From: Skeletonema tropicum
Lineage: Eukaryota > Bacillariophyta > Thalassiosirophyceae > Thalassiosirales > Thalassiosiraceae
Direction of reading: 5' to 3'
Assembly: GCA_037178625.1 (NCBI GenBank)
Contig: CM074145.1
Location: forward strand, 1,922,001-1,986,000
Length of the DNA: 64,000 bases
Of the stretch, positions 52,291-63,088 are shown in pieces. Both the position numbers and the translations under genes were made by a program. Below the pieces are notes generated by a model, which searched no databases, was not told the origin of the DNA, and saw only the letters and a list, made by a program, of their open reading frames with translations. Positions within the stretch are counted from its first letter, which is position 1. Each line of letters starts with the position of its first letter.

Positions 52291-52964
52291 CGCTATGTAC
52301 CCCAGAGTGGCGGGAGGCAAAAAAAATTTACTAACAAAAGTGCTAACAGACATGGCGTCCGAAAAAATCACTATATTGGTAGCGCGTTTAGCATGTTATG
52401 TGATCAAGTTGAGCGACCGCTCGATGTTGCAATTGATTCAGCATGTCTTCTTCTATCGGAAAATAATCAATATATAGTTTATACTCACAATATTGGCCTC
52501 AGCCTAAAATCAGTTTCCCACCTCACCAAAATTGGCCATTTTTGCATATTTACTAGGGAAATAAGAGTAGCAAACTTTGGTGTGATAGTGTTCAATGATG
52601 CAATAGGCTATAACCCGAGGTCAAAACACCATTGAACTACAAATTTAATGCAGTTTCCGAGTATCTTCACGCATATGTACTAAAAGGTGCTTTTACAAGT
52701 TTCCTACGTACCAACCATAGGTAGCCCATGGTTTTTTACTAGCGATTTTCACGTAAAAGCCGACACACCGTGAGACAGCAACACCCTTCCTATCGGCTGT
52801 TGGCAATGGAATTACGGCATAATACTAGGCATACTATTCACTACTACCCTGCTGAGAATAATTGTGCTCTTGGAATCATTAAAATCGGGCTACTACAAGC
52901 GAAGTTCTGCTGGGTACTTGACACAATTCAAAATAAGGTAAAATAAGGTCTGGGGTACATAGCG
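52291..52964. mobile_element. MITE-like element with 16-bp inverted ends and TAA duplication
   Basis: CGCTATGTACCCCAGA at the left end is repeated in inverse orientation (TCTGGGGTACATAGCG) at the right end. TAA stands directly outside both ends (52288-52290, 52965-52967). A 3-bp T-A-A type duplication fits the PIF/Harbinger group. No transposase inside. Confidence 0.55.
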
Positions 52965-52967
52965 TAA

Positions 52968-53421
52968 TTTAATCTCCAAGTTACTATTAAGCGCAGCTTC
53001 CTGTGGTGAGGGGGGGTCAACTTTTCTACCCCTAGTTTTTACCCCCGGTGAGGCTGTATGTAGTAGAATAGTAGGTCGTAGTGGGCATGGTTGTGTATCG
53101 AATAATCTAAATAATGATCGAAATAATGAGAGGAGGAATGTGTGGTGTGTGTGCGGTGTGCGGCAGGATGTGCCCTGGTGTGCGGTGTGCGGTGTGGGGG
53201 CAATTTCGCCCGTGCATTCGCCCGGCTCGCCCGGGGCGTTTCGAAAAAGCCCGCTTTGCGTTTTTTTCTCACGGGGTAAGAGAGGTAAATAAAAGTGTAG
53301 GTAACGAGAGTTTGTACGTCTTTCTCCTCTATTTTGATGCTATAACCCGCGCAGCGGGCTAGCACGAGCGCCAGCGAGGCTAGTGATCGTAGTTGTTACT
53401 CGTTGCATTATTTGCACGTGC
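52968..53421. other. Low-complexity GT/GC-rich stretch
   Basis: Contains GTGTGCGGTGTGCGG-type repeats around 53140-53200 and a G/C-tract segment near 53009-53045. No gene is supported. Confidence 0.4.
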
Positions 53422-54340
53422 CTACTCCGCTCGTGCTTCCAATAATTTATCTTTCGACTTCCCCTTGACAACCTTCTTGCCACTCTGAAGGCACATGTAG
53501 CATGATACAAATGGGTAAGCATTTGATTTGAAACCACCCGTCAAATTGCGTTGTCTCAATTGCTCTTGTCCCAGAAAATTACTTCCAGCAGCTCCCGACT
53601 CTGACTCTCCACAATGAACACAAATAGGTTTCAGTTTCAATGTGCGAACATCATTTTTGTAGTATATAGCTTGGTTCAATTTGAGACTCGCAGGTCAAGT
53701 TCAGCTTCTGAACAATAATCTTACTCATATCATCTTCATCGCCAAATATCAAATCAACACACGAATACCTATCAGACAAAGACTCAAGCTCAGCATTCTT
53801 CATGGCTTCCGAATTAACTTTCTTCGGGGCAGCCTCCCGACACTCCGTGATGACCTTAGCAACTCTTCCTGCATTATGATGCTCGCCTTGAATGAAGGGA
53901 ACTTTCCAAACCCACAGGCTGTCGGGGTGTTTAGTCCCTCGATGGAGATGTCCATACACATTAATCATCATCGACGTGATGCCTTAGCTAAGCCGCAACA
54001 GTGCCTCTCACAACTTTCTTCTTCGATCCAGATCTTATTTTCTTCAACGGTGGGAATTAGTACAAAAGATTATTAAAAATGCCCAGGTATGAACCAGGAG
54101 CCAAACTTTGCGCGAGAAGAGGATTATTAGAAAGAGATTGCTTGCTTGATGAGAACTCTCCACCCTGCATGCGTTTCATGTACCATACCATATTACGTAC
54201 TTTTTATTCCATGAGCAAGGTAGGCATCACTAGATCAAATGCATGCAATTCCCTTCGTATATTGTCCATCTTCTTCTTGATTTTCACGGCAGAACTGCAC
54301 ATGCGACAACCACAATGTCTTCATACTGGACTTTTGCTCT
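53422..54340 (-). pseudogene. Decayed transposon-type protein with CxxC pairs
   Basis: Reading from 54340 down across frameshifts and stops: a stretch with MDNIRRELHAFDLVMPTLLM, then RNMVWYMKRMQGGEFSSSKQ and AQSLAPGSYL, then HLHRGTKHPDSLWVWKVPFI, GEHHNAGRVAKVITECR, DLIFGDEDDMSKIIVQKLN, and finally ICVHCGES, RQRNLTGGFKSNAYPFVSCY and CLQSGKKVVKGKSKDK. The final C-x2-C...C-x2-C zinc-binding pattern and Lys-rich tail resemble the C-terminal end of a transposase-type protein; piggyBac-like proteins are one possibility I cannot confirm. At least three frame breaks. Confidence 0.45.
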
Positions 54341-54399
54341 CCTCTTTTAAATAGGATAATCCAATGCTTTCAAAACTCATGCTGCGTCCCATTGTACTC

Positions 54400-55240
54400 G
54401 CTAGGTCGTTAATGCTCCATTCCCTTTCTTTCTTCTCTTCCTTCTTCTCTTGATGCCAAGATTCGAAAATATGGTTGTGTCTCGAGTACACGGAGAAGGA
54501 ACCTGATCATCATCATCATCTTTGTCAATGAACCCAGAGATTAGAAAAGATGCTTGTGTCTTCAGTACACGGAGAAAGAAACTTGCCCATCCAATGCTCC
54601 ATTCTTCTTTCTCTTGCTTCTTCTGTTGATGCCAAGATTAGACAAAGGGCGCTTCGTAGTATTGTCTTTTTGTTTCTGTTTTGTCACACTCGTTATATCT
54701 GCTATACTACCAAAGATGCTTGTGTGTCTTCACTACATGGAGAAAGATGCTTGGCAGTTATTATTGCTGCTTCATCATCTTTGTCAAATGAACCCGACAG
54801 ACCATGAAAGATGTCGTCATAACTTCTATCTTCATCGATACGATGCAAACTAAGCGCGAGGTCTTCTTCTTGCTTTGTCTCCTTTGCATCAATGGTAATT
54901 TCTGCAATAGGCTTGTCTCTGTCGACAGAGCCTTGATCGCCTCTATTACCCTCTTTTCTAAAGTATTCTTTTCTAAAGGAAAATACTTTGGCACATGGAC
55001 TGTTTGACGGAAGGATGATCCGATTCTGTCGACAGTGCATATGTGTGGAATTGAACTCGCTGGAGCGATTCCGAGAGACTTGTCTTTGTTGACAGAGCCT
55101 TGATCGTCACTGTTTCTTCCCTGTTCTTATGGAGCACACTTTACTCGTGGTCTCTTTGATCGACTGATAATCTGACTGCTCTGTCGACACTGCCTGTGGA
55201 ATAGTGCTCGTTGGAGCGATTCCCTGGGAAAACAAGACGT
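54400..55240. repeat. Imperfect direct repeats
   Basis: Two nested sets. Around 54420-54760 the words GATGCCAAGATT and TGTGTCTTCAGTACACGGAGAA recur about three times at ~100-130-base spacing. Around 54905-55235 the pair CTGTCGACAGAGCCTTGATC / CTGTCGACAGTGC...GGAGCGATTCC occurs twice (TTGTTGACAGAGCCTTGATC; CTGTCGACACTGC...GGAGCGATTCC). No coding frame crosses them. Confidence 0.55.
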
Positions 55241-56062
55241 AGATGTACTTGTACTCATCCTGTTGTTACTGTTGCTGCTTACTTTATAGCACACGTGTTT
55301 CAATGTTCCCACCCGGATATGGCTGCGAAACGTGCTGCAATTATAGCAGCACTCCGGAAGAAAGGACTCCGGAAAATATCACGAAAAATACTACTCAGAG
55401 TGGCAAACTTGGTAGAACAATATGCAAACGGAGGCGAGATTCGAACCACATCAGAATGCCCGAGGATCCAGGAAGCACTGGAAGCACAACGTGACCTCGG
55501 GTGGGATGACTTCTTCAGAGGATATCTGGTAAAAGAATGGTATCAAGCATTGGAGAGTACTCATCATGGGGACGCCCACCAGCAGTTTTATCAACTCCAA
55601 AAATTGATCTGGTATGAAGTTGCACTACCGCAGTGGCATGTGCGAAACAGGCTAGCTCATGGAACTCAGTCATTTGACAAGCAAATAGAGAGTGCACATT
55701 TAGCAGAGCAATTGGTATGGTACAGTCAACATCGAGAGGAGATGCCGCCAGGCTTTCACCAACGGTGGGCAAATCATAGTATTGACGAAATAAGCAATAT
55801 GGATTTGGCTACTAGGCGAATGTGGGTGCATCACCTCAAGATAGGCAGGCAAGCGGTCGAGATGCGAGCAGAACAGCGGAAGAAAAGTCAACGAACTTTA
55901 TCGTTCTACTTCAATGAATTCGGCCCACCACTACCGCCACCTCAGCGGCAACGTGTGGCTGATGAAGCCGAGGAACACGCAAATAGAGTAGTATTGTATC
56001 GTGAGGAGGGACAGCCGACAATAGACGCAGTCCTCAATGAACTCGAGAAATCGACGACGTAA
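55211..56062 (+). pseudogene. Remnant of a LINE polyprotein C-terminal region
   Basis: The open frame contains RDLGWDDFFRGYLVKEW and LQKLIWYEVALPQWHVRNRL, which line up with the LGWDNF and QQWIYRNC segments in the tail of the 2059-aa polyprotein (downstream of its zinc knuckle), with similar spacing and a charged helical end. No endonuclease, RT or RNase H is present. This is a strongly 5'-truncated copy of a different LINE of the same type; the 283-codon frame could still be expressed. The real start may be MAAKRAAIIAALRKK near 55319. Confidence 0.6.
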
Positions 56063-56484
56063 ACAACCGTATGGTTGAACTAATCCTGGCCAGGAGACTA
56101 TTTAGGTCTTCTGGCTTGGAGTGCGATCTGAGAAACAGTTGTGGAGGCAGTATAGAGCACTATCAATGCTACCGACACAGCACACATGTTGGTTAGTCAT
56201 AATTTCGCCCCTAGAGGGCTAATCAGACGTACTTTAAAATTTCTGTTATATTATTATTATTATTATTTTGTTGCTGCTTACTTTTTCTCCTCGCTAGTTC
56301 TTTTGACGTGTGACGCTCTAGCTTCTCCACTTTTGTCTCTACTTAATCATCCTCACGCTTCATCTATACTTAAACTGACGCGCGTGTGCGTGCGTGCGTG
56401 TGTGTGTGTGTGTGTGTGTGCGTGTGTGTATATCATGTCCGTTAGTTAGTTAGTTATATAGTTAGTTAGTTAGTTAGTGAGTAG
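56063..56484. other. Spacer rich in simple repeats
   Basis: Holds a TTA run (about 56246-56266), a GT/GC run (56382-56430) and GTTA repeats (56438-56478). No gene. Confidence 0.7.
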
Positions 56485-57135
56485 TTAAGGTTACGGGGTC
56501 GCTTGTTTTTAAGGGCTAGTACGCTCTAAAATAATGTGAGGGAGCCCTTATGGGTACTTATTCTTTTTTGTAGTGGTACAGTATGCACATTTCACCTCAC
56601 CACCATCAACCATCAAACCATGGCACAAAGTTAGCGCTCTCCACCCCATACGGCACGTGTGTACTACACCAAAATCACTGGGGTCGGTGAAATAACTACG
56701 ACGGTAAATCATTACCAATACCATTAGCAGCCATTATTCGCTGGAATTGTCTCACCGGAACCCTTCTATTTTTTAATTAATACACCCACTGCCGTCATTG
56801 CCTCCGACGGTATATTATGCACAACTCGACACAACAGCATCCTCCCCTACACATCGTTTCGGCACTCTCACTACACAAAAAAATGCCACGGGCGCTTCAA
56901 CTATCAATATACCATCGACCGACGCCGAAATTGTCTCACTGGCCACCGCATAATTTGAAAACATCACACGCTATTTATGTAATATTGAAAATAATCATAT
57001 ATATCATACCATATGAGTGAGGATGGTGAGGAAAGGCAGACATAGAGGAGTAAGGGGGTGGATTCATTTCAAGAGAGGAAAGCGGATAGATTGAATGCCG
57101 AGGATACGTAGACATATATTCAGAACAATAAAAAC

Positions 57136-58150
57136 TTGCTCAATCATATCAAGGCCAACAAAGAGGAATGGCTGGAGGAAAAATTCCAATATATTCGTGA
57201 ATTTTGTTCCCATGTGCAGATGCACAAGGAAGACTTCCCCTTGTTATGGGGGATAGATACCCTGATTATGAGAGCCAACCGGCGATTGAGGGGAATGGAA
57301 TTGCGCATACGATGGGATACATTGCAAAGGTTGCACGGAGGGAGGATACATCATCCATCACCGAAGAACCGATGTTACAGGTTGAAGAAAGTGAGACCAA
57401 GTATCGAGGAACTGTTGAAATGAAAGGAGGGAAAGGTGGATCATCTACCGTCACTCAAGTACAATTTACTCATCTCACGTTGTGCGACGGCGACGGCAAC
57501 ATTATTGTCGGACTTTTGTTGTTAGTTGTTACTCACCTCACACACGAAGCAAGCTAAGCTGGAAAGAGGAGACATAATCAAGTTACCAGTGTTCACTGAG
57601 CTGACACACCGAATTGGCAACAGCAAACCAATGTCAGCTTTATTCATTGTCGAGTTTCGAAAGATTGGCTACGCTATAGGTCCAGCCCGAATGTGAAGCA
57701 AGAGCAACTATCGTGCGACCTGTCAAACTCATCCGATGAGTCTAAGGATACTCCATCCGCGAATGATAATGATACTGAAAGTTGCAACCTGCAGAAAGAT
57801 GTCTCCAATGCAAATTGTGAGTTTCCAAACCGCCTATGTTCCATCAATGGCATTCAAATGGTTGTCTGTATCTGTAAATCGCAGCCAGTTGATAGGTTGA
57901 ACTTGAATACTATTCGAGAGGATTGTTACGGTTACGGATAAAATAACAAACAGCCAGAGAAGGTGCATGATATATTGGTGGTATGCAACAAACATCTATT
58001 CAATTTGCGGGAAGGGCAAGCGAATGATGCTTCCAGATTGCCTTGTGAATGCTGTAAGAAAATTCCCAGAAGAAGATGGGAAGTACACGGGATACTGCTA
58101 TTCATGTCCCAATTAAAAATTCTAGGAATTACCATTCAATCGGTTTTATA
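57136..58150 (+). pseudogene. Broken ORFs in the interior of the long-TIR element
   Basis: Plus-strand fragments such as ANKEEWLEEKFQYIREFCSH, the Asp/Ser-rich DESKDTPSANDNDTES, and CNKHLFNLREGQANDASRLP with CECCKKIP share protein-like composition and Cys pairs but lie in different frames. They may be pieces of one degenerate gene. No family is recognised. Confidence 0.35.
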
Positions 58151-58181
58151 GCTTTTCGTGGTTTCTTTGGTGTGGGGGCAT

Positions 58182-58628
58182 TCAAGTCACACTCAATCGG
58201 ATTTTTAACTTCTTCGTACTTCTGGGCAAGGTACATTGCCAAGCTGTATGACCAGGTTGTCTACAAATGCCACACTTCCTGACTGTAGTTGACTTTTTCT
58301 TTACTGAACTCTTTGCTGACTCACTCAATGGCACTTGTCCTCTGCGATAGCTTGTCTTCTTTGCAGCTTCCTTGCCCATTACTGTTGCTCTCGTCATTGA
58401 TGTTCTCATACGTTGATTCTTTGCATCTTCACCAATCAGTCTCTTGCGATCTTGTTCACACCTCTTCGCCTGTTTCAGCATGATTTCAATCTCAGTCGAA
58501 GTCAATTCTTTCCAAGAATTTCTGATAATTGGCGATGTGTCTTGTCCTTATTGCCCTTGCAGTGACACAGACTTCCAACTCAGCCATTGCCTTCCATGCA
58601 TCGGCCTTTCCTCACCATCCTCACTCAT
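58182..58628 (-). CDS. Zinc-knuckle protein of the long-TIR element, possibly frameshifted
   Basis: The 107-aa frame (58505-58182) is Lys/Arg/Ser-rich and ends with a CCHC knuckle (KCGICRQPGHTAWQC, C-x2-C-x4-H-x4-C) followed by a basic tail. Upstream, in another frame, ADAWKAMAELEVCVTARAIR continues from an ATG at 58628 that lies inside the inverted repeat (MSEDGEER), so the original gene began in the TIR; one indel or a small intron separates the parts. It is probably a nucleic-acid-binding accessory or a transposase terminus. Confidence 0.45.
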
Positions 58629-59156
58629 ATGGTATGATATATATGATTATTTTCAATATTACATAAATAGCGTGTGATGTTTTCAAATTATGCGGTGGCC
58701 AGTGAGACAATTTCGGCGTCGGTCGATGGTATATTGATAGTTGAAGCGCCCGTGGCATTTTTTTGTGTAGTGAGAGTGCCGAAACGATGTGTAGGGGAGG
58801 ATGCTGTTGTGTCGAGTTGTGCATAATATACCGTCGGAGGCAATGACGGCAGTGGGTGTATTAATTAAAAATAGAAGGGTTCCGGTGAGACAATTCCAGC
58901 GAATAATGGCTGCTAATGGTATTGGTAATGATTTACCGTCGTAGTTATTTCACCGACCCCAGTGATTTTGGTGTAGTACACACGTGCCGTATGGGGTGGA
59001 GAGCGCTAACTTTGTGCCATGGTTTGATGGTTGATGGTGGTGAGGTGAAATGTGCATACTGTACCACTACAAAAAAGAATAAGTACCCATAAGGGCTCCC
59101 TCACATTATTTTAGAGCGTACTAGCCCCTTAAAAACAAGCGACCCCGTAACCTTAA

Positions 59157-60835
59157 GTAGCCAAAATTTGCTGGCCAAAATTAGCATATCGCCAATTTTG
59201 GCGAGGTCGTTTCTTCTCAATCTACACAAATGTCATGTAGGAATTAGTACCCAAAAGTATAAATTGGCGAGGCATGTGACAGCCAGTCCCAGTGTCACAT
59301 TTTGAGGTGTATGTAACACGAAGCGGATTGATTGAGTTTGGTAGTGTCACATTCAGGGGGTTGAGTTTGGGAGTGTCACAAATAATAAAGTATCACAGTG
59401 CACAATCGTACTTGGAGAAGTAGTGGATGCAGGTGCCCAGTAGAAGCGTCTTTTCTTGCAGCAGCAACGAGTTCAGGGTAGGAGCAAGAATAGATTGGAC
59501 GGTGGGTACAAGCAACATAAGCATTCATGAGAAGTGGCTTCTTGAGGTGCAGCTTCTTCTTCGGCAGCAGCGAGTGGTGAGCATGTTGCAAGGGAATACA
59601 AGAAGTGACTTGAGAGTGTAACATTTTTTGTGCGTACTGACGCGGGACGCGCTAGCCGCGCTTGCGCGGCTAGTCTCATAAATAAATACGAAGTTAAACC
59701 ATTTGACGTCCTTCCTCATCATCATCATCATCATCTTGCATCATCATCAGCTGCAATATCTACACCAGCTCCATTGCAGTCCGCCCACTATCATCCAGAA
59801 CCCACAAACTCTCCAGATAACACCTCATTGCAACTCATCATCTACCGCCACAATCGCCGCTCTGCTTCAAATCCTTCTCTGGGTCGGGTATTAACGTCGT
59901 TTGGTGGTACAAATCATCAATGTAAATGTCGCAGCGAGAAAGTCAAGAGTAATATCTTTGGCGAGGTCATGTGTGTCATTTTTGTCGGAGGGAAGTTTCA
60001 AGAACCATTCTGCTCTGCAATCTGCACTCGATACTCGCTCTTTGCCAAGTAGAGACGAGGACGATATGATCGAGTGATGTTTATTGGAACTGAGCGTGAC
60101 ATGCACACTTGTTGAGTGGATCTCAAGAGGGATAGCATAAGATCAAGCTAGCAGTGGAATTGGACTTATTATTTACATCTGACAAACATGAGACACATTA
60201 TCTACAGACTCATTCCTACGACCTATGGAGACATAAACGCCAATTCCCAATCATCCCGTCTCTCTATCTCTAGAGAGAGACAGAAATAATGTGCCATAAG
60301 ACACGCGATGGCGATGGACGCAACTTGAGAGAAGGCCCTGCTCGACTGCTCAAACTAAACTTGCCGTCTTGTTTCTGCCCTGCTAGTAAAGGCCTTCCGT
60401 CAAGAGTCTCTGCTTGGTCCGAGTTGCGGTGGATATGTGGACGGTAGCTGTGTAGCTTGCGATACGCCTTGCGAAGAGAGTGCCTCCAAATGAACTACAA
60501 AGCACTGTTTTTAGAGATAGGAAACAAAACAAAGATTCATTAGAGATACAAAATACAAAGAGACAGCAAACAAACAAACACAACAAAGATTTAAAAATGT
60601 TGGTGGGTGCTTTTCAACGAGATCGAACGGTAGTTTAGCGACGGATTTATGGTCTAGCAAACCCTAGAGGAACTGTGCCAATCTTTCCCTGAGGAGGACG
60701 GACACTCTGTTTAAGCCTGTCAGCACCTCCGAAGGCCGCCGTGACCAACCTTGGAAACCGACCGTTACTATCTCTCTCGGAACCCCAAATCGAGTACACC
60801 CGAAGGCGCAAAGAAAAGCTGGGCCAATTTAATTA
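59157..60835. other. Gene-poor stretch
   Basis: No supported gene. It contains a hairpin-forming GC-rich word at about 59650-59672 (CTAGCCGCGCTTGCGCGGCT), a CAT microsatellite at about 59717-59735, and the word ATAAATAAATACGAAGTTAA near 59680, which resembles the insert at 40637. Confidence 0.45.
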
Positions 60836-61013
60836 ATCGCCGGCTAACCTCGGCGATGGGCCTTATTTGTATAGCACCGGCTTTGCCTCGGTGCTGGGAC
60901 TGAGCCCTGGGCCAATTTGTATAGCACCGGCTTCCACGGTGCTGGGCCAATTTGTATAGCACCGGCTTCCACGGTGCTGGGCCAACTTGTATAGCGCCGG
61001 CTTTCCTCGGCGC
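60836..61013 (+). repeat. Array of five hairpin repeats
   Basis: Five imperfect units each contain a short inverted repeat built on CCGGCT...CGG: 60836-60857, 60873-60895, 60923-60943, 60958-60978 and 60994-61013. The middle units are ~35 bases apart, separated by GGGCCAATTTGTAT. The stem sequence changes between units (CACCG/CGGTG, CGCCG/CGGCG, TCGCCG/CGGCGA) while pairing is kept. Confidence 0.7.
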
Positions 61014-61707
61014 AGAAGTTGTTGCTCGATCAGCCATCAAAACCGGACGGGGGATCATGAATTGGTTGTTACTCACCTGTAATCATCGGACATCGGCTGC
61101 AGTCATTAGCGGCGGAGCCTGCTTCAAGGCGGCGGCGATGCTTGTGAGTGAACGCTGTTGGGAGGCAGCGGTAGTATAGCAAGCGGCTTGCGAGCGAAGA
61201 GCGGAGAATCGGCCGACATGGTGGTTTGGTAGTGAATGATGTTGACGGTTTGCTCGATGAAAAATTATGAGCACAGCAAGCAGCGGCATGAGGCTTGCAA
61301 CAGCAATTTGCCATCCATGATTGAATGAATGGCTGTGAGAGATGCTCACGATGCTGTCTGTCGGCATGATTGAATGAATGGCTCTCGGTGCTTTTGTCGG
61401 CATGATTGAATTAACGTTGCGATGGTCGGCATGATTGATTTTTTGTGAGCGATTTTGGTGGACAGTTCGAGTACCGAGTGATGTTGAAGTTCAAGTTGGT
61501 ACGAGAAAAGAAGTCTTGGTCTTACTTATCATGACATAAGTAAGTAATTACACGACAGCAAATGAAAGCCAAAAGCACATTCTTAGCTGCTATACATGAG
61601 ACGTCATCAGATTGACTTCCCTGGATATCGAATGGTCATAAAAGTTTTAACGCAGTCATTCTGTTCTCGATCCATGGCAATCATCTCTAAGTGCTAAGTA
61701 TTTCTAT
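61014..61707. other. Intergenic, no gene seen
   Basis: Includes a short imperfect repeat of GGCATGATTGAATGAATGGCT (about 61310-61400). No ORF supported. Confidence 0.4.
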
Positions 61708-62281
61708 ACATCAGTGAAGAACTTGGGTATTGACGGATTCGGCGCTGCGGTGTCTGGAAGGCTTCTATTATCGAGCTGCTTGCCGCATGGCACGCAAGAA
61801 TCGACCTAAGAAGAATGAACGGACTGGAGAGTGGACGTGTCCGGATAAGAAGGAGTTGTTTGAGGAGGTTGGGCTGTATACTTTGACGGAGTACATCGAA
61901 AAACGGAGGCAGACTATTGGGACATACATCAGGGACCGCCCGATTCTGGATCTGTGTAGGGATGGTGAGAGACTACGTGGTACCAGCAAATACCGATGGT
62001 GGTGGGAGCAGCCGTTTGAGGCGGACCCGGAGAGGGAAGAGGATGCCTCTTCTATTGTATCTGGGCCGCGTCTGAGGTGGATTCGCTGTTGTCTGTCGAG
62101 GATAGTGTATAAAGGGGTTGGCTAGCTGGATCTTCAAGTGTGGGGTTTAGTATAGTCTTTTATTTCTATAACAGCAAGCGCCTAGGGGTTGCACGAGCAC
62201 TGCCCGCGGACTTGTTAGTCCATACGATGGGAAAGACGTGTAATGCCCAAAGGCCAAGTTACACACACACATCAGTGAAGA
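61708..62281 (+). mobile_element. 5'-truncated LINE insertion with 13-bp target duplication
   Basis: ACATCAGTGAAGA occurs at 61708-61720 and 62269-62281. The 548 bases between them hold the 3' end of a LINE ORF, a ~140-base 3' UTR and a short (AC)n tail just before the right repeat. Heavy 5' truncation and a simple-repeat tail are normal products of target-primed reverse transcription. Confidence 0.75.
61730..62125 (+). pseudogene. C-terminal end of a LINE reverse-transcriptase protein
   Basis: 131 codons including ALRCLEGFYYRAACRMARKN, YTLTEYIEKRRQTIGTYI, RDRPILDLCRDGERL and SKYRWWWEQPF, a Trp/Arg-rich ending that I recognise as the terminal part of non-LTR polyproteins in stramenopile genomes (from memory). 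The catalytic domains are missing because the insertion is 5'-truncated. It belongs to a different lineage from the element at 2756. Confidence 0.65.
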
Positions 62282-63088
62282 GACCTGCGAAATGATTTCG
62301 ACATCGACAGCTTTGAATGTATCATTTCTGCAGCTTTTTTGTTGAAGGAGAGAGTTTGTATTTCAGACCTGATCAAAATGGCACAATAATTATCCTCTGC
62401 AGTTGTGTAGAGTTGTTCTTCGTTACCGCTACTGCGTATGACAGAGTTATTTTCACTTCGTTCCATGGCTTGCCCGAGGGGACAAGTGCAGGGCCTCCAA
62501 TGATCGAAGTTCATTCATCATTCCCTCTGCTTTAGTGGAAGATGGAAGAAACTAAAAACCGACAAAAATTTTATTCGGCACATGGCACAATGATGGATGG
62601 ATGAAGCTGAGTAGACAATGGACTTAATGCGGGTCTGACATGAAAATAATGTGGAACCGCACCGAAACCGAAGACCGTTGCAAGAGTGAGAACCTGACGT
62701 AGTACATGGAAGTACACCAACAAAAGAATGATTTGAGTCATCGAACAAGGGTATCACCCTTGGGTCAAAGATGGCGAGTTTAGTCGAGCGAAGCAGAGCT
62801 TGCCTGTTTGGTCCGATATCCTCAAGGGAATTAGAAGAAGTGAACGCAGTTTCGGCAACCTTAATCACGAAGAACATTAATTTTATTACTCTATCTCACC
62901 ATACAAATTATATGTAGTTCTACACATTCATTCTATTGTTGTCAATCGTAAAAAAAGGCCTTTCTTTTCTCACACACTCTCTCTCTCACTTCGACATCTC
63001 GTCAGAGTATGATATCATCTTCTCTCGTTCATCATTGCTCACTCATTTTGTACACCACGTTGCACCTGCTCTTTCAGCAGCTCTCTCC
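62282..63088. other. Intergenic, 3' flank of the desaturase gene
   Basis: No supported gene. The GAGTTTAGTCGAGCGA word near 62773 recurs at 11579. A TC-rich stretch lies at about 62965-62995. Confidence 0.4.

Larger units (their letters stand above)
56485..59156. mobile_element. 2.66-kb transposon with ~549-bp terminal inverted repeats, TTAA flanks
   Basis: The element is 56489-59152. Left arm 56489-57037 and right arm 58604-59152 are inverse copies over ~549 bases with a single-base indel seen (near 56515/59126). TTAA stands immediately outside each end (56485-56488, 59153-59156), and the termini read GGTTACGGGG. A 4-bp TTAA target is characteristic of piggyBac and Kolobok transposons; the ends do not show the CCY start usual for piggyBac. 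The middle (57038-58603) has scattered ORFs with Cys pairs, one encoding a zinc knuckle. Confidence 0.8.

Noticed and set aside
56438..56478. Telomere-like repeat (GTTA)n
   Set aside because: The unit is GTTA/TTAG without the G-triplet of TTAGGG; it is an ordinary microsatellite.
60836..61013. CRISPR array
   Set aside because: The window is eukaryotic, the units are internally palindromic with almost no unique spacers, and no cas-like genes exist.
60768..61076. 102-codon minus-strand ORF with repeated Trp-Lys/Arg-Pro segments
   Set aside because: It is produced by reading through the hairpin repeat array; stem pairing explains the sequence better than coding.
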